33,646 bases of DNA. Source: Chara braunii (Eukaryota > Streptophyta > Charophyceae > Charales > Characeae). Location: NCBI GenBank assembly GCA_003427395.1, contig BFEA01000147.1, forward strand, positions 1,389,555 to 1,423,200, written 5' to 3'. The position numbers and the translations under genes are program-made. The notes under the pieces were generated by a model that saw only the letters and a list, made by a program, of their open reading frames with translations, made no database searches and had not been told where the DNA came from. Below are positions 10,001-18,818 of the stretch, in pieces. The number at the start of each line of letters is the position of its first letter. Within the stretch, counting starts at the first letter, position 1.

Positions 10001-10156
10001 AGGAAAAATGAAGACAAAATCTGACAAAGTGAGAAATTTCAAAAGACCAAATCAGGTTGCAGCAGCCCTGGTAATGAATAACAGAAAAGCTCTGCGGAAA
10101 CTGGAAGAACCTGAAAGGAACAGTGAAACAGCAGCAGACCCCTCCTCCCATCCTCC

Positions 10157-10520
10157 GTCCTCCTGCTTGCTTAGCGTTTGCCCCTCTTCCAAGGGAAACA
10201 GCAGCAGGCAGATCCCTCCTTCTCCCATTCTCCCGCCTCCTGCTTGCTTAGCTTTCCCCTCTCCTCTGAGGGAGACCGCAGCAGCTTCCTCCTCCTCCTG
10301 GCATTCTCATTCTCCTGCCATTCTCCCTCCTTTTGCCTACTCCTCCTCCATTCTCCTTCCTCCTGCTTGCTTAGCTTTCCCCCCTCCTCCAAGGGAGACC
10401 GCAGCGGCTTCCTCCTCCTCCTATTCTCCCTCCTCCCTGCATTCCGCTTCTCCTTCCATTCCGCTTCTCCTGCCATTCTCCCTCCGTTTGCCTACCCAGC
10501 TTTGCTCCCTCTTTCAAGGG
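10157..10520 (+). repeat. Pyrimidine-rich imperfect tandem repeat
   Basis: The phrase CCTGCTTGCTTAGC followed by a C/T-rich tract, AAGGGA or GAGGGA, and a GCAGC-rich end recurs at about 10157, 10240 and 10361. A weaker fourth copy lies near 10490. A 194-codon ORF crosses it (from 10008) and so encodes repeats (CLAFPSPLRETAAASSSS), but neighbouring frames are open too. I regard it as minisatellite rather than gene. Confidence 0.6.
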
Positions 10521-10746
10521 GAGGTCATGATTTTGGTTCCCGCTCTCCCCCTTCTACTATGTTCTTGCATTACTCTCTTAGGCTTTAGCTAGTGTTGGCT
10601 AGAACTGTCTCTGACAACAGACATAAAGCCTGAAAAAGGGGTACCATAGCATCCTCTTATGTACCATTATACTACCATAGTAGCTTGCAAATACTATGGC
10701 ATTCCATTCACAAGTCTTCTGGACAATAGAAGACACTTGCAGTGTT

Positions 10747-10787
10747 CACTGGGCAGTCGGTGAAACTCCGACAAACCAGTTTGTCAC
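10747..10787 (+). ncRNA. Decayed hammerhead-ribozyme-like remnant
   Basis: The sequence has a perfect stem II (GTCGG, loop TGAAACT, CCGAC), matching the stem-loop of the minus-strand copies just downstream. The core that should read CTGATGA is CTGGGCA and the GAAAC box is reduced to AAAC. It should not be active. It faces the two minus-strand half-ribozymes at 10822-10949. Confidence 0.45.
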
Positions 10788-10803
10788 AGCCCCTCGTTTC
10801 TTG

Positions 10804-10949
10804 TCCTCTTCTCCCTCTCTGCCTACGGTTTCGTCGGAGTTTCACTGACTCATCAGGAGGCTGAACCCTATATATATCCTCTTCTCCCTCTCTGCCTACA
10901 GTTTCGTCGGAGTTTCACTGACTCATCAGGAGGCTGAACCATATATATA
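10804..10949 (-). repeat. 73-bp tandem repeat, each with a hammerhead 3' half
   Basis: Two copies start at 10804 and 10877. Each carries, on the minus strand, GGTTCAGCCTC, the core CTGATGAG, a stem II with loop TGAAACT, and CGAAAC. These are the 3' two-thirds of the type III hammerhead found intact at 14784. The 5' part (stem III strand and GTC cleavage triplet) is replaced by an AT repeat and pyrimidine-derived sequence, so neither can cleave as a single unit. TATATA runs separate the copies. Confidence 0.7.
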
Positions 10950-11219
10950 TATATATGCAAGTGTGCTGCTTTCGCGGCAGATGGGTGTGTGGGCACTTGG
11001 CACTTAACCACACAAACGCGGCCAAACTTGCATCCTCTACTACATTGACTATCCATACCTTCCTTGTTTTATGGATGGTTTGTGGACATACTTGCAACTG
11101 CACGAGCCGCATATTCGTGCGGAGTTCCGTGCGGAGTTCCGTGCGGGGGGTGCCTGTGCAGAATCGTGCAGGTTTTTAATTTATATTATTATTATTTTAT
11201 CTTTTTTTGGGAGGGGGAA
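10950..11219. other. Unannotated stretch
   Basis: No gene or recognised repeat. It includes GGATGGTTTGTGGAC (about 11072), which recurs in variant form near 12455, and a tandem TGCGGAGTTCCG near 11120. Confidence 0.5.
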
Positions 11220-11655
11220 CGGGGGGCGTATGAAAGGAAGATGGGGATATGGCGAGGAGAGGGGGATATGGAGAGGAGGAGGAGGATGTGGACGAGGAGG
11301 ACGACGAGGATAGCGAGGACAACGAGGAGGAGGAGTCAAGATGGGGGAGGAGAAGAGATGGACGGAGGGAAAAGAGGAAGGGAAAGGGGAGGAGGATGAG
11401 TGGGAGGAGGAGGAGACATGGACGGCGAGGAAGGGGGAGGACACGAGGAAGGGGAGGACACGAGGAAGGGGAGGACACGAGGAAGGGAAGGAGACGAGGA
11501 GGCATGGAAGATGAGCAAGTATGAGGAGGAGGAGGAGACAAGGAGGATGAGGAAGGGCAGGAGGAGGAGGACGAACAGGAGGAGGAGGAGGAGGAGGAGA
11601 GGAAAAGGAGAAGGGAGGAGGAGACATGGAGGATGAGGAATGGGAGGAGGAGCAA
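11220..11655 (+). repeat. Homopurine (GGA-rich) minisatellite
   Basis: About 430 bases are almost entirely purine on the plus strand, mostly GGA, GAGG and GGGAGG. A clean part at 11441-11491 holds three copies of a 17-base unit, ACACGAGGAAGGGGAGG. Such tracts can form triplex or G-quadruplex structures. The long Arg/Glu-rich and Pro/Ser-rich ORFs on both strands are composition artefacts. Confidence 0.8.
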
Positions 11656-11679
11656 GGTGCACACGCTGACCGTCGGCGA

Positions 11680-12240
11680 CCCTTGACTGGTCGGCTGCCA
11701 ACCCGCCGACTGGTCGGCTGGTCAGCACCTACCGGTCGGGGGTCGTCGGCACCCCNNNNNNNNNNNNNNNNNNNNNNNNNNNNNNNNNNNNNNNNNNNNN
11801 NNNNNNNNNNNNNNNNNNNNNNNNNNNNNNNNNNNNNNNNNNNNNNNNNNNNNNNNNNNNNNNNNNNNNNNNNNNNNNNNNNNNNNNNNNNNNNNNNNNN
11901 NNNNNNNNNNNNNNNNNNNNNNNNNNNNNNNNNNNNNNNNNNNNNNNNNNNNNNNNNNNNNNNNNNNNNNNNNNNNNNNNNNNNNNNNNNNNNNNNNNNN
12001 NNNNNNNNNNNNNNNNNNNNNNNNNNNNNNNNNNNNNNNNNNNNNNNNNNNNNNNNNNNNNNNNNNNNNNNNNNNNNNNNNNNNNNNNNNNTCAGCGGAT
12101 TTGGGCTGTACTCAGCAAGCGCAGTACAGCTTCCAACTCAGATCTGAAAAACAATTAGTGGACGGTTGTTTTCTGACTGGTCAGCAGACCGCCGACCGGT
12201 CGGCCCTACTGGTCGGCTGCAATACGGTCGGCGGTCGGGC
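11680..12240. repeat. GGTCGGC-rich minisatellite interrupted by an assembly gap
   Basis: Variants of ACTGGTCGGCTG occur on both sides of a run of N at 11756-12091 (336 bases), including the palindrome CCGACCGGTCGG at about 12192. The gap most likely lies inside the same repeat array. A perfect 8-bp hairpin (12105-12112 with 12123-12130) lies just after the gap. Confidence 0.65.
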
Positions 12241-12507
12241 AGGGATGCAACCATGAGTACTCCTGTAATTTTTTTTTCATCTCGCTTATAATTTTGGCGG
12301 GGGCCTCAAACGCACCGTTTCGAACCCGGCCTTTTTTCTTTTCTGAAGGGGGTGATGGGTCGTTCTCCGCACAGGTCGTGCGCCGCTCGGGATCGGTTGG
12401 GCGCGTGCGCCGCACGTAGGGAACCGCCCGTGCGACGTGCATTTACATATATGTTTATGGATGATTTGTGGACGGAATAAGGAGAGAGTTTGGGGTTCTT
12501 TGACAAC
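12241..12507. other. Unannotated stretch before the ribozyme array
   Basis: No gene or named element. It has GC-rich CGCACG words near 12370-12440 and a homopurine/pyrimidine run near 12330. Similarity to the array starts only at the following CA repeat. Confidence 0.45.
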
Positions 12508-12520
12508 CCTCACACGCACG

Positions 12521-12579
<59 letters not shown>

Positions 12580-13162
12580 AGTTTTATGTAATTCTGTTTT
12601 CCCCCTGTCGTTTGTCTTTCCTCTGATTTTTTTTCTGTTGTGTTCCCAACTGAGCACCCTTAAGGAGTGCCAAACAGTCGGTGGTTCCGCGTTTGGAGTG
12701 CCTACTGCACTCTTAGAGGGGGCACTCAGTTCGGGATGTCTGTGTTGCCTGTGGGTGATGATGACAGATGCTCGTCGGAGTGACTCCCTGGCTCAGTGGG
12801 TGGTGGGAACCAACAGTCTGCGGTGTTCAATCGTGATGTGAGTAGGTGATGTGCCGCTTTGCTCCGTGTTGGACATGTGGACTGCCTCGCCTACCTTCTG
12901 CCACTGCCTTGCTGCATCTCCTGCTTGCTTCGCATGTGGTTCTCTGCAAATTGCTGTGTTCGCTTTGTGGTGTGACCGTGTTCCTGGTGTTGGCTTGCGC
13001 TTTGCTGCTCCGCTGCCTTGCTGCTCATCCGCTGGTCATGCCTTCCGTGTCCACACCTTGTAGTTTGGTTGCCTTGTCGGTGTTTCCTTGTGCTCCACTG
13101 CATGGTTGTCGTGCCGCTTGACCACTAGCCTTGTTGTCCCCTGCTGTGTGGTTGCCTTGTTG

Positions 13163-13213
13163 GTGTTGTCTTGTGCTTCACTGCGTGGTATGCAGTGGAG
13201 CACAAGGCAACAC
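13163..13213 (+). other. Long near-perfect hairpin in unit 1
   Basis: The arms 13163-13184 and 13192-13213 pair over 22 bases with no mismatch and two G-U wobbles around a 7-base loop. A second perfect 17-base inverted repeat (13175-13191 with 13233-13249) uses the same 5' arm and would compete. Units 2 and 3 lack it. It may come from a local inverted duplication of the GCTTCACTGC phrase that recurs in this unit. Confidence 0.75.
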
Positions 13214-13374
13214 AGACAATTCAACCGAACTAATACCACGCAGTGAAGCATGGTTGTCGTGCTGCTCGACCACTAGCCTTGTCGTCCCCTGCTGTGTGGT
13301 TGCCTTGTTGGTGTTGCCTTGTGCTTCACCGCGTGGTTGCCGCACTGCTTGTCCTGTGTGCCGTGGAATTCCGC

Positions 13375-13430
13375 AGATTGTCGAGGGTTCAGCCTCCTGA
13401 TGAGTTGGTGCAACTCCGGCAAAACAATCT
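13375..13430 (+). ncRNA. Type III hammerhead ribozyme, G12A variant (predicted inactive)
   Basis: Same layout as the intact copy: stem III AGATT/AATCT, cleavage triplet GTC (13380-13382), stem I GAGG-GTTCAG-CCTC, core CTGATGA (13397-13403), and stem II of five pairs with loop TGCAACT. The box that should read GAAA is AAAA (13421-13424), which replaces G12, the residue established as the general base. Cleavage should be lost or strongly reduced. The change is what C-to-T deamination of a CpG on the other strand would produce. Confidence 0.85.
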
Positions 13431-13800
13431 ATCATCATTTTTATTTTCGTCAGTGTTGCTCGTTTTCGGGACTTTTTTTTTCCTGGTTTGCTTGTTTTGT
13501 TTGCTTGTGTGTTGTCCGGCCACACACCCAGCCTCTGCCTTTTGCTATGCCTTTTGCTATGCAGTGTTGCTCGATGCTATCGTGTGCCTTGGTGATCATC
13601 TTGTGTCAATTTTTTCGGTTCAGTGCTATGCGCTGTTGCTAGTGGTTATTGTCTTTTGCTTTCTTTTTATGGTATTGTGGCCTAGTGTCCTCGGGCCATG
13701 CTCCTTTGGTCTTGGTAGGATTGGTGAAAGATAGAGGTCGATGTACGCACATGTACTGTTGCTTTCGTGTTTGGGATGTATGTGCCTTTTCCATACGATG

Positions 13801-13830
13801 CAGATCACTCAGCCTCCTGATGGTATGACT
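13801..13830 (+). ncRNA. Hammerhead-like remnant near the end of unit 1
   Basis: CAGATCACTCAGCCTCCTGATGG keeps the CAGAT, CAGCCTC and CTGATG words of the ribozyme, but stem I and the GAAA box are missing. The same motif lies at 23851-23879 at the end of unit 2. Whether it descends from a second ribozyme or is a chance resemblance is open. Confidence 0.35.
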
Positions 13831-13903
13831 TTTGATTGCACTTTCAAACACAGCTCGCGGCGATTAGCGTCGCAGTAGTGCATTGTTTGTCCAAAACACA
13901 CGC

Positions 13904-13957
<54 letters not shown>

Positions 13958-14783
13958 AGTTTTTTTGTTTGTCAGTCTTTCTTTTGTTGTTTGTCCTCCC
14001 TCTGATTTTTTCTAAGTTTTTTTTGTGTGCCCAACTGAGCACCTTTAAGTAGTGCCAAACAGTCGATGGTTCCTCGTTTGGAGTGCCTACTGCACTCTTA
14101 TGGAGGCCGCTCGGTTCGGGATGTTTGTGTTGCCTGTAGGTGATGACGGATGCTCGTCGGAGTGACTCCCTGGCTCAGTGGGTGGTGGGAAGTTTGGGAA
14201 CCAACATTCTGCGGGGTTCATCGTGATGTGAGTAGGTCATGTGCTTTTGTGCTTCGTGTTGGATGTGTGAATGGCCTCGTCTGCGCTCTGCCACTGCCCT
14301 GCTGCCTGTCCCGCTTGCTTCGCATGTTGTTCCTTGTAGGTTGATGTGTTCGATGTGTGGTGTGGCCGTGTTGTTGGTGTTGCCTTGCGCTTCGCTGCTC
14401 CGCTGCCTTGCTGCCCTTCCACTGGCCGTGCCTTCCGTGTTTGCTGCTTGCAGGCCTTATTGGTTGGTTGCCTTGTTGCCGGTGCCTTGTGCTTTGCTCC
14501 ACGGTTGCCGAATTGCTAGTCTGCTTGCCCTGTCATCGCTTGCAGTGTGGTTGCCGTGTTTATGTTGCCGTGTGCTTCACTACACGGTTGCTGTGCTGCA
14601 TGTCCTGCGTGCCATGTCGTTCCTTGCAGTCCTTTTTTGGCGTTGTGCAGCCGTGTTGCCTCTACTGTGTTGCCTGGCGCTCCACAGGGTTGTTGCCCGC
14701 TGCTATGTTCCGCTTGGCAACAGTCTGCCTTCAACAAGGGTCAAAGGGTTCATGACCCAAACCATCAAATATGGAGGTTCCGC

Positions 14784-14839
14784 AGATTGTCGAGGGTTCA
14801 GCCTCCTGATGAGTCGGTGCAAGTCTGACGAAACAATCT
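14784..14839 (+). ncRNA. Type III hammerhead ribozyme with intact core
   Basis: All elements are present in order. They are stem III 5' strand AGATT (14784-14788), cleavage triplet GTC with the scissile bond after C14791, and stem I GAGG/CCTC closed by GTTCAG (14792-14805). Then come the core CTGATGA (14806-14812), stem II GTCGG/CTGAC with loop TGCAAGT (14813-14829), GAAAC (14830-14834) and stem III 3' strand AATCT (14835-14839). The invariant residues C3, U4, G5, A6, G8, A9, G12, A13 and A14 are all present. Transcribed from the plus strand it should self-cleave to 5'-OH and 2',3'-cyclic phosphate ends. Open stem III with closed stems I and II is the type III form typical of plant retrozymes and viroid-like RNAs. 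Confidence 0.92.
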
Positions 14840-15270
14840 TTTATCATCTCTGCTTATTTTTTTCAGTCTTTCCTTTATTTATACTTGTATTTTTTTCCGG
14901 TGTTGTTTTTGCACTGTCGTCGTTTGTCTTGCTGTTGTTTCCCTCGTTGCCTTACGCTGTTTGCTTGCCCATCCGTCTACCCCATGCCTTTCACCTAGTG
15001 TGCTTTGGTGTTTTGTGTTGTTTGCCTGCCCACCCGCCTCCCCCTTACCCTCCATCCTTTCACTGCTGCACGTTGTTCTATGCCTTGTCGATTGTCTTAT
15101 GTCATTTTTTTCGGCTTGCTGCCTTGAGCTGCGACTAGTTGTGATTGTCTTTTGCTTTCCTTTTGTGGTCTTGTGGCCTAATGCCTTCGGGCCATAGTCC
15201 TGTGGTGTTGGTAGGATTGTGAAAGATAGAGGTCGATGTATGCACATCTGTTGCTTTTGTGTTTCGGGTG

Positions 15271-15274
15271 TATG
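15271..15274. other. Target-site duplication, left copy (TATG)
   Basis: TATG precedes the 5' LTR of element B and recurs at 23828-23831 directly after the 3' LTR. Unit 1 has one uninterrupted copy of this site (GTATGTGCC), so it marks the insertion point. Four bases is short for Gypsy elements, which usually make five. Confidence 0.75.
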
Positions 15275-15780
15275 TGCGAGGCCAATGCCTCTATGAGCCC
15301 CTTATGGTCCCATTCTGAAGCAAGTCGGCCGCCCCAAGTGAAGGCAAGCTCGACGAGGCCCTCAGGGCCCTGTTTTGGTCACCACGCAACTCAAGGAAAT
15401 TCACGCAGTTGCGCATTGCCAGTTGGTTGAGAGAACCCAGGCCCTAGGCCGCCTGTGTGAATGTATGGAAAGCAGGCCCTGAGCTGGATATGGGTACTGG
15501 GCCGAACACAGGCCAAAGGCAGTTGGGCGCATGCAACCATCTCAGGCCGAAGGCCTGTTCTCGTTCGTGATGGGCCTCAAGCTACCGGGGACTACTGGAA
15601 GCTTCCTGGGACTGGACGCAGGCAGGCCACTTCGATATAGCAAAGGGTCTGCCTCCGCATTCGGCATTCGGGTGCTGGATGCATGCTGTGCAAGCGCTGC
15701 TGCTGCGCTAATTGCTGGCTGGCGCCTACGCGCTCACGGAAAAGGATTGCTGAAGTTCGCTATTGCTCATCTTTCTTGCA
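15275..15780 (+). repeat. 5' LTR of element B (506 bp)
   Basis: It begins TGCGAGGCC and ends TTTCTTGCA, three bases before the PBS. It matches the 3' LTR at both ends but lacks about 420 internal bases present there (between CGCTCACGG at about 15739 and GATTGCTGAAG at 15745). It also carries a short extra segment near 15690. A GATATAGCAAAGG promoter-like box lies near 15633. Confidence 0.9.
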
Positions 15781-15783
15781 ATT

Positions 15784-15797
15784 TGGTATCGGAATTG
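15784..15797 (+). other. Primer-binding site, element B
   Basis: TGGTATCGGAATTG begins three bases after the 5' LTR end. The first seven bases match the initiator-Met tRNA PBS exactly, and the rest is diverged from the TGGTATCAGAGC of element A. Confidence 0.75.
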
Positions 15798-17021
15798 TGG
15801 TACGATTGCGCTCATTTGGCGCTTGTCTTCTGCCTGGTACGATACATACATGCGGTCTGCTTGGCGGGTTTGGTCGTAAGTGGTGTGTAGTGAGGAGGGC
15901 GGAGACGAGTGGTTGGCGACCCAGGAGGTGAGGGGATCGCCAGGAAGGCTACGTGGGGTAATGTGGTCTGGACAGTGTGATGAGAACTATCTAATGTGCG
16001 ATTGATGCTGAGGTGGAACGACGAGGTAATGCTGGTTGTGTCGATGCAGTGACTGGTCATCGCAATCGCCATTTGGTCATCTGGTGAGATTATCTCTGTG
16101 GTTGGGGGCAGCTATTTGAGGTACGTTGCTCTTAACCTTATCTACCCTCTTCGACACTTCTTACCGTGAGGTTGTGTTCCTTCTTAAGAGTCCTCTCATT
16201 GTGAGGTGTCGAGTGCGCTCAACCTTGAGAGTCGGCAATGTTCACGTGGAGCATCTGGGAGAAGATGGGCGGAGCTTTCTGAAGGGCCCGGACGAAGCAC
16301 TGGGTCACGGTCACCATGCCAACCCACCGGGAGTAGAGCACACATGCTTTGCTGCTTGTCCTTTGTTTGGCTTGCTGCGCTGTTAGATAGGTACTGAAGG
16401 GCAGGCCAGCCCTTAAGGGAGACGAGACCGGACGCCTTTAAATAAGCATCGGAAGGGGAACCACTGGCTGTAATCGTCGTCCGACTGCGACGTAGTCACT
16501 TGGGGGCGGACGTTAAATTGCCTCTGTATCAGCCAATGGTTGTAAGGCTCGCTGCACGCAAGGATAATCCAGTGCAGGGCTGGCCAGCTCAGCAGATACT
16601 CGGGGCACAGGGGCGGGCCGAACACACACCTTTAGACACGCGACGCTCTCCAGATTGCTCAGGGACGCTAACGTCAAGTGATACTCAGGGGAACTAAGGG
16701 AGTGGTAGATTTCAGGTGATAAGTTCGAGAAAATTCCATGCTGTCCTATCCACACAAATGATTCTATTTTTATGTTTTGATTAGTTAGGTGTACAGCCAT
16801 TGACATCTGACAGACAACATTAGTTAGAACTGTTTCTTGTTCATGGTGCTTCTGTTTGTGGACTAGTCAAACCAAAAATAGTTTTATTTGTAGGAATCTG
16901 ACTTACCTGTTGGGCCCGAATGTAAAGTCTCCGAAATAGCCACCAGTTAATTGGTCTGTGCACTACGCTGCGGTAGGCATTTAGAGTGCACTAGTGCAGA
17001 TTGTGTACAGGGCTGTAGCTT
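15798..17021 (+). other. 5' untranslated leader of element B
   Basis: About 1.2 kb without a convincing ORF, similar in length to the leaders of elements A and C. No structured element was identified. Confidence 0.6.
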
Positions 17022-18755
17022 ATGAGCAACGAGGAGGACACTGGAGAGGACGACCGGAGGATCTTGCGATCGACTAGACGCCCAATTGCCCACTTGGCAT
17101 TAGGACCAGAGGGCGACAAATATCTGTTCCGCCAGCTTAGGGAGAGGCAGCAGCAGTAGAGGAGGGCCAGAGCATCAGAGGCTAGCAGGGCACTTGTGAG
17201 TGAGGCCGCAGCTTCGGAAGCCATGGCCACTTCTGCGCAGCAGACTACTCAGGCCGGTAGTTCAGGTTCTGTCGGGTCAACGGTCGCGCAGACCCAGAGT
17301 CAGTCCGCTGGCATAATGGCAAGCCAGCCACTGGTGTTGACGTCCGATGAGATTGCCATACAACAAGCAGCATTGCAGGAGGCACAACTACAGAAGGCGT
17401 TAGGAGATATAAAAGCGGAGAAAGAAAGAATGATTAGAAGAAGAGCCAGGATGCAATGGAGACAAGCGGACGTTAGTGAGTTAGAGGAGATGGACCTGAC
17501 GCTCGTGACTTATGAGGTGAGGATCGTACGGTCCGTCCTGCTAAATGTAGTTGAGATGCAGGACCATCAGACAACCATCCTTCAGGACATCCAGCAAAGT
17601 CTGACCCTGTTGGTTGGGCAAGCGCAGGCTATGTCGCCAATGTTCGGGCCTGGTGCCTGGCCCATTGTACAGCCTCCACTTTTTGTCCCACCGGTGACTG
17701 GGGTATCCCCATATGTAGTCCCATCATCGGTTGTGATCGTTTCCCTGGGCATGCCGCTATCAGGAGGGATCATAGCAGGATCTAGTTTGCAGGTTTCGGT
17801 ACAGACAGTGGTCACCCAATCTCCGTTGCAGATTGCGGTTACCACGCAGCCTGCTGTCTCGCAGTCTGTACAGCCGCAGGGTACACAGCCCCAACAGCTA
17901 GCACAGCAACCTGTGTCACAGGGTCCACAGCCCGGAGTGATGCAGGGACCGGGACAAACACAGAGGGTGCCAAAGACGACCATCGCCGCTTCGAAACCCT
18001 TCACAGGGGATAAGAGAGGTGAAGACCTCGACACGTGGTTGAGGGCAGTGCCGGTCTATGTTAGGTGTAAACTTACGTTGCCGCACGAAGAAGTGCTTGT
18101 GGCTGCCTCCTACCTAGAGGGTAGTGCAGCAAGATGGTTGAGTGGTTTAGTGCAGCTCCAGGGGTATGGTCACGACTTCCGCGCTTGGGCGGGACAAACA
18201 CAGTGGGTGCCAAAGACGACCATCGCCGCTCCGAAACCCTTCACAGGGGATAAGAGAGGTGAAGACCTCGACACGTGGTTGAGGGCAGTGCCGGTCTATG
18301 TTAGGTGTAAACTTACCTTGCCGCACGAAGAAGTGCTTGTGGCTGCCTCCTACCTAGAGGGTAGTGCAGCAAGATGGTTGAGTGGTTTAGTGCAGCTCCA
18401 GGGGTATGGTCATGACTTCCGCGCTTGGGCGGTCACCCAGAAATTGGATGACTTCCTTAAGCTGGTGGAGGAAAGGTGGCATGATCCTCAGGAGCCCCAA
18501 AGGGCCACTGACGCGATCTTGACACTGCACACGCGGCAGTTCAAGTCAGTAAGGGAAGTCACCGACGCTGTTGAGCGTCTAATTTGTGTCCCAGGGGTGC
18601 GCTATGACCCCCAGGTACTACTCACCTCCTACCTGAGATGCTTTTCTTTGCCTCTCAGGAACCAATTGGCAGGTGAGGCCAACATCAATATGCACAACTT
18701 TCCTTCGTTTAGCAAGAAGGCCCTAGACCTTGAGGCGAAGATAGGGCATGGATAG
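17022..18755 (+). pseudogene. gag: Gag polyprotein, element B (one early stop, internal duplication)
   Basis: The reading starts at ATG 17022 (MSNEEDTGEDDRR), hits TAG at 17157-17159 after a run of Gln codons, and is otherwise open to TAG 18753. A start at 17196 would avoid the first stop and give 519 residues. The order is a charged, coiled-coil-like region (about 17340-17620), a Pro/Gln/Val-rich linker, then the capsid-like core (WLRAVPVYVRCKL, then YLEGSAARWLSGL, then the VTDAVERL region). Part of this core is duplicated exactly in tandem (80 residues, 17951-18190 and 18191-18430), which should distort the capsid fold. The zinc knuckle normally at the end of Gag lies past two stops in the next ORF. 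Confidence 0.85.
17951..18430 (+). repeat. 240-bp in-frame tandem duplication in gag
   Basis: 17951-18190 and 18191-18430 are both 240 bases and differ at about four positions. The frame is kept, giving two 80-residue copies that begin at GQTQ and end at GHDFRAWA. Near identity indicates an event younger than the LTR divergence, or an assembly artefact. Confidence 0.95.
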
Positions 18756-18818
18756 GCACCCACTACAGACGGAAGGAGGAAGACACTGCCTTCTAACTAA
18801 AAGGCGAAGGGGCGCATT

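Larger units (their letters stand above)
12508..13887 (+). repeat. Hammerhead array unit 1 (about 1.4 kb)
   Basis: The unit starts at a CA microsatellite (about 12508-12576) followed by AATCAGTTTT. It shares long stretches with units 2 and 3, for example CTGAGCACC, GGAGTGCCTACTGCACTC and CGGAGTGACTCCCTG. The hammerhead at 13375-13430 lies about two-thirds along, then TTTTCGG, GAAAGATAGAGGTCGATGTA and a CTCAGCC(T/C)CTGATGG box near the end. There is no reverse transcriptase or other recognised protein. Cys/Leu/Val-rich ORFs (for example 12846-13121) resemble one in unit 2, but composition alone can explain this. Confidence 0.8.
13888..15274 (+). repeat. Hammerhead array unit 2, left part
   Basis: It starts at the next CA microsatellite (13888-13953) and follows unit 1 closely. 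The ribozyme lies 1409 bases after that of unit 1. The unit is interrupted at 15274 by element B and resumes at 23832 (CCTTCTCCATACGATG, matching unit 1 at about 13785). Without element B the ribozyme spacing to unit 3 is about 1.35 kb. A 299-codon Cys/Leu-rich ORF (14239-15138) runs through the ribozyme; its first 90 codons resemble the unit 1 ORF in the same frame. I do not call it a gene. Confidence 0.8.

Noticed and set aside
11181-11664. Long Pro/Ser-rich and Arg/Glu-rich ORFs on both strands
   Set aside because: They come from a homopurine tract without stop codons; several frames are open at once.
12528-13953. CA repeats as CRISPR-like or regulatory arrays
   Set aside because: Simple microsatellites without unique spacers; they serve only as markers of unit starts.
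16895-16915. Perfect minus-strand splice donor CAGGTAAGT in the element B leader
   Set aside because: About one such 8-mer is expected by chance in this window. No acceptor or exon supports it, and it is antisense to element B.
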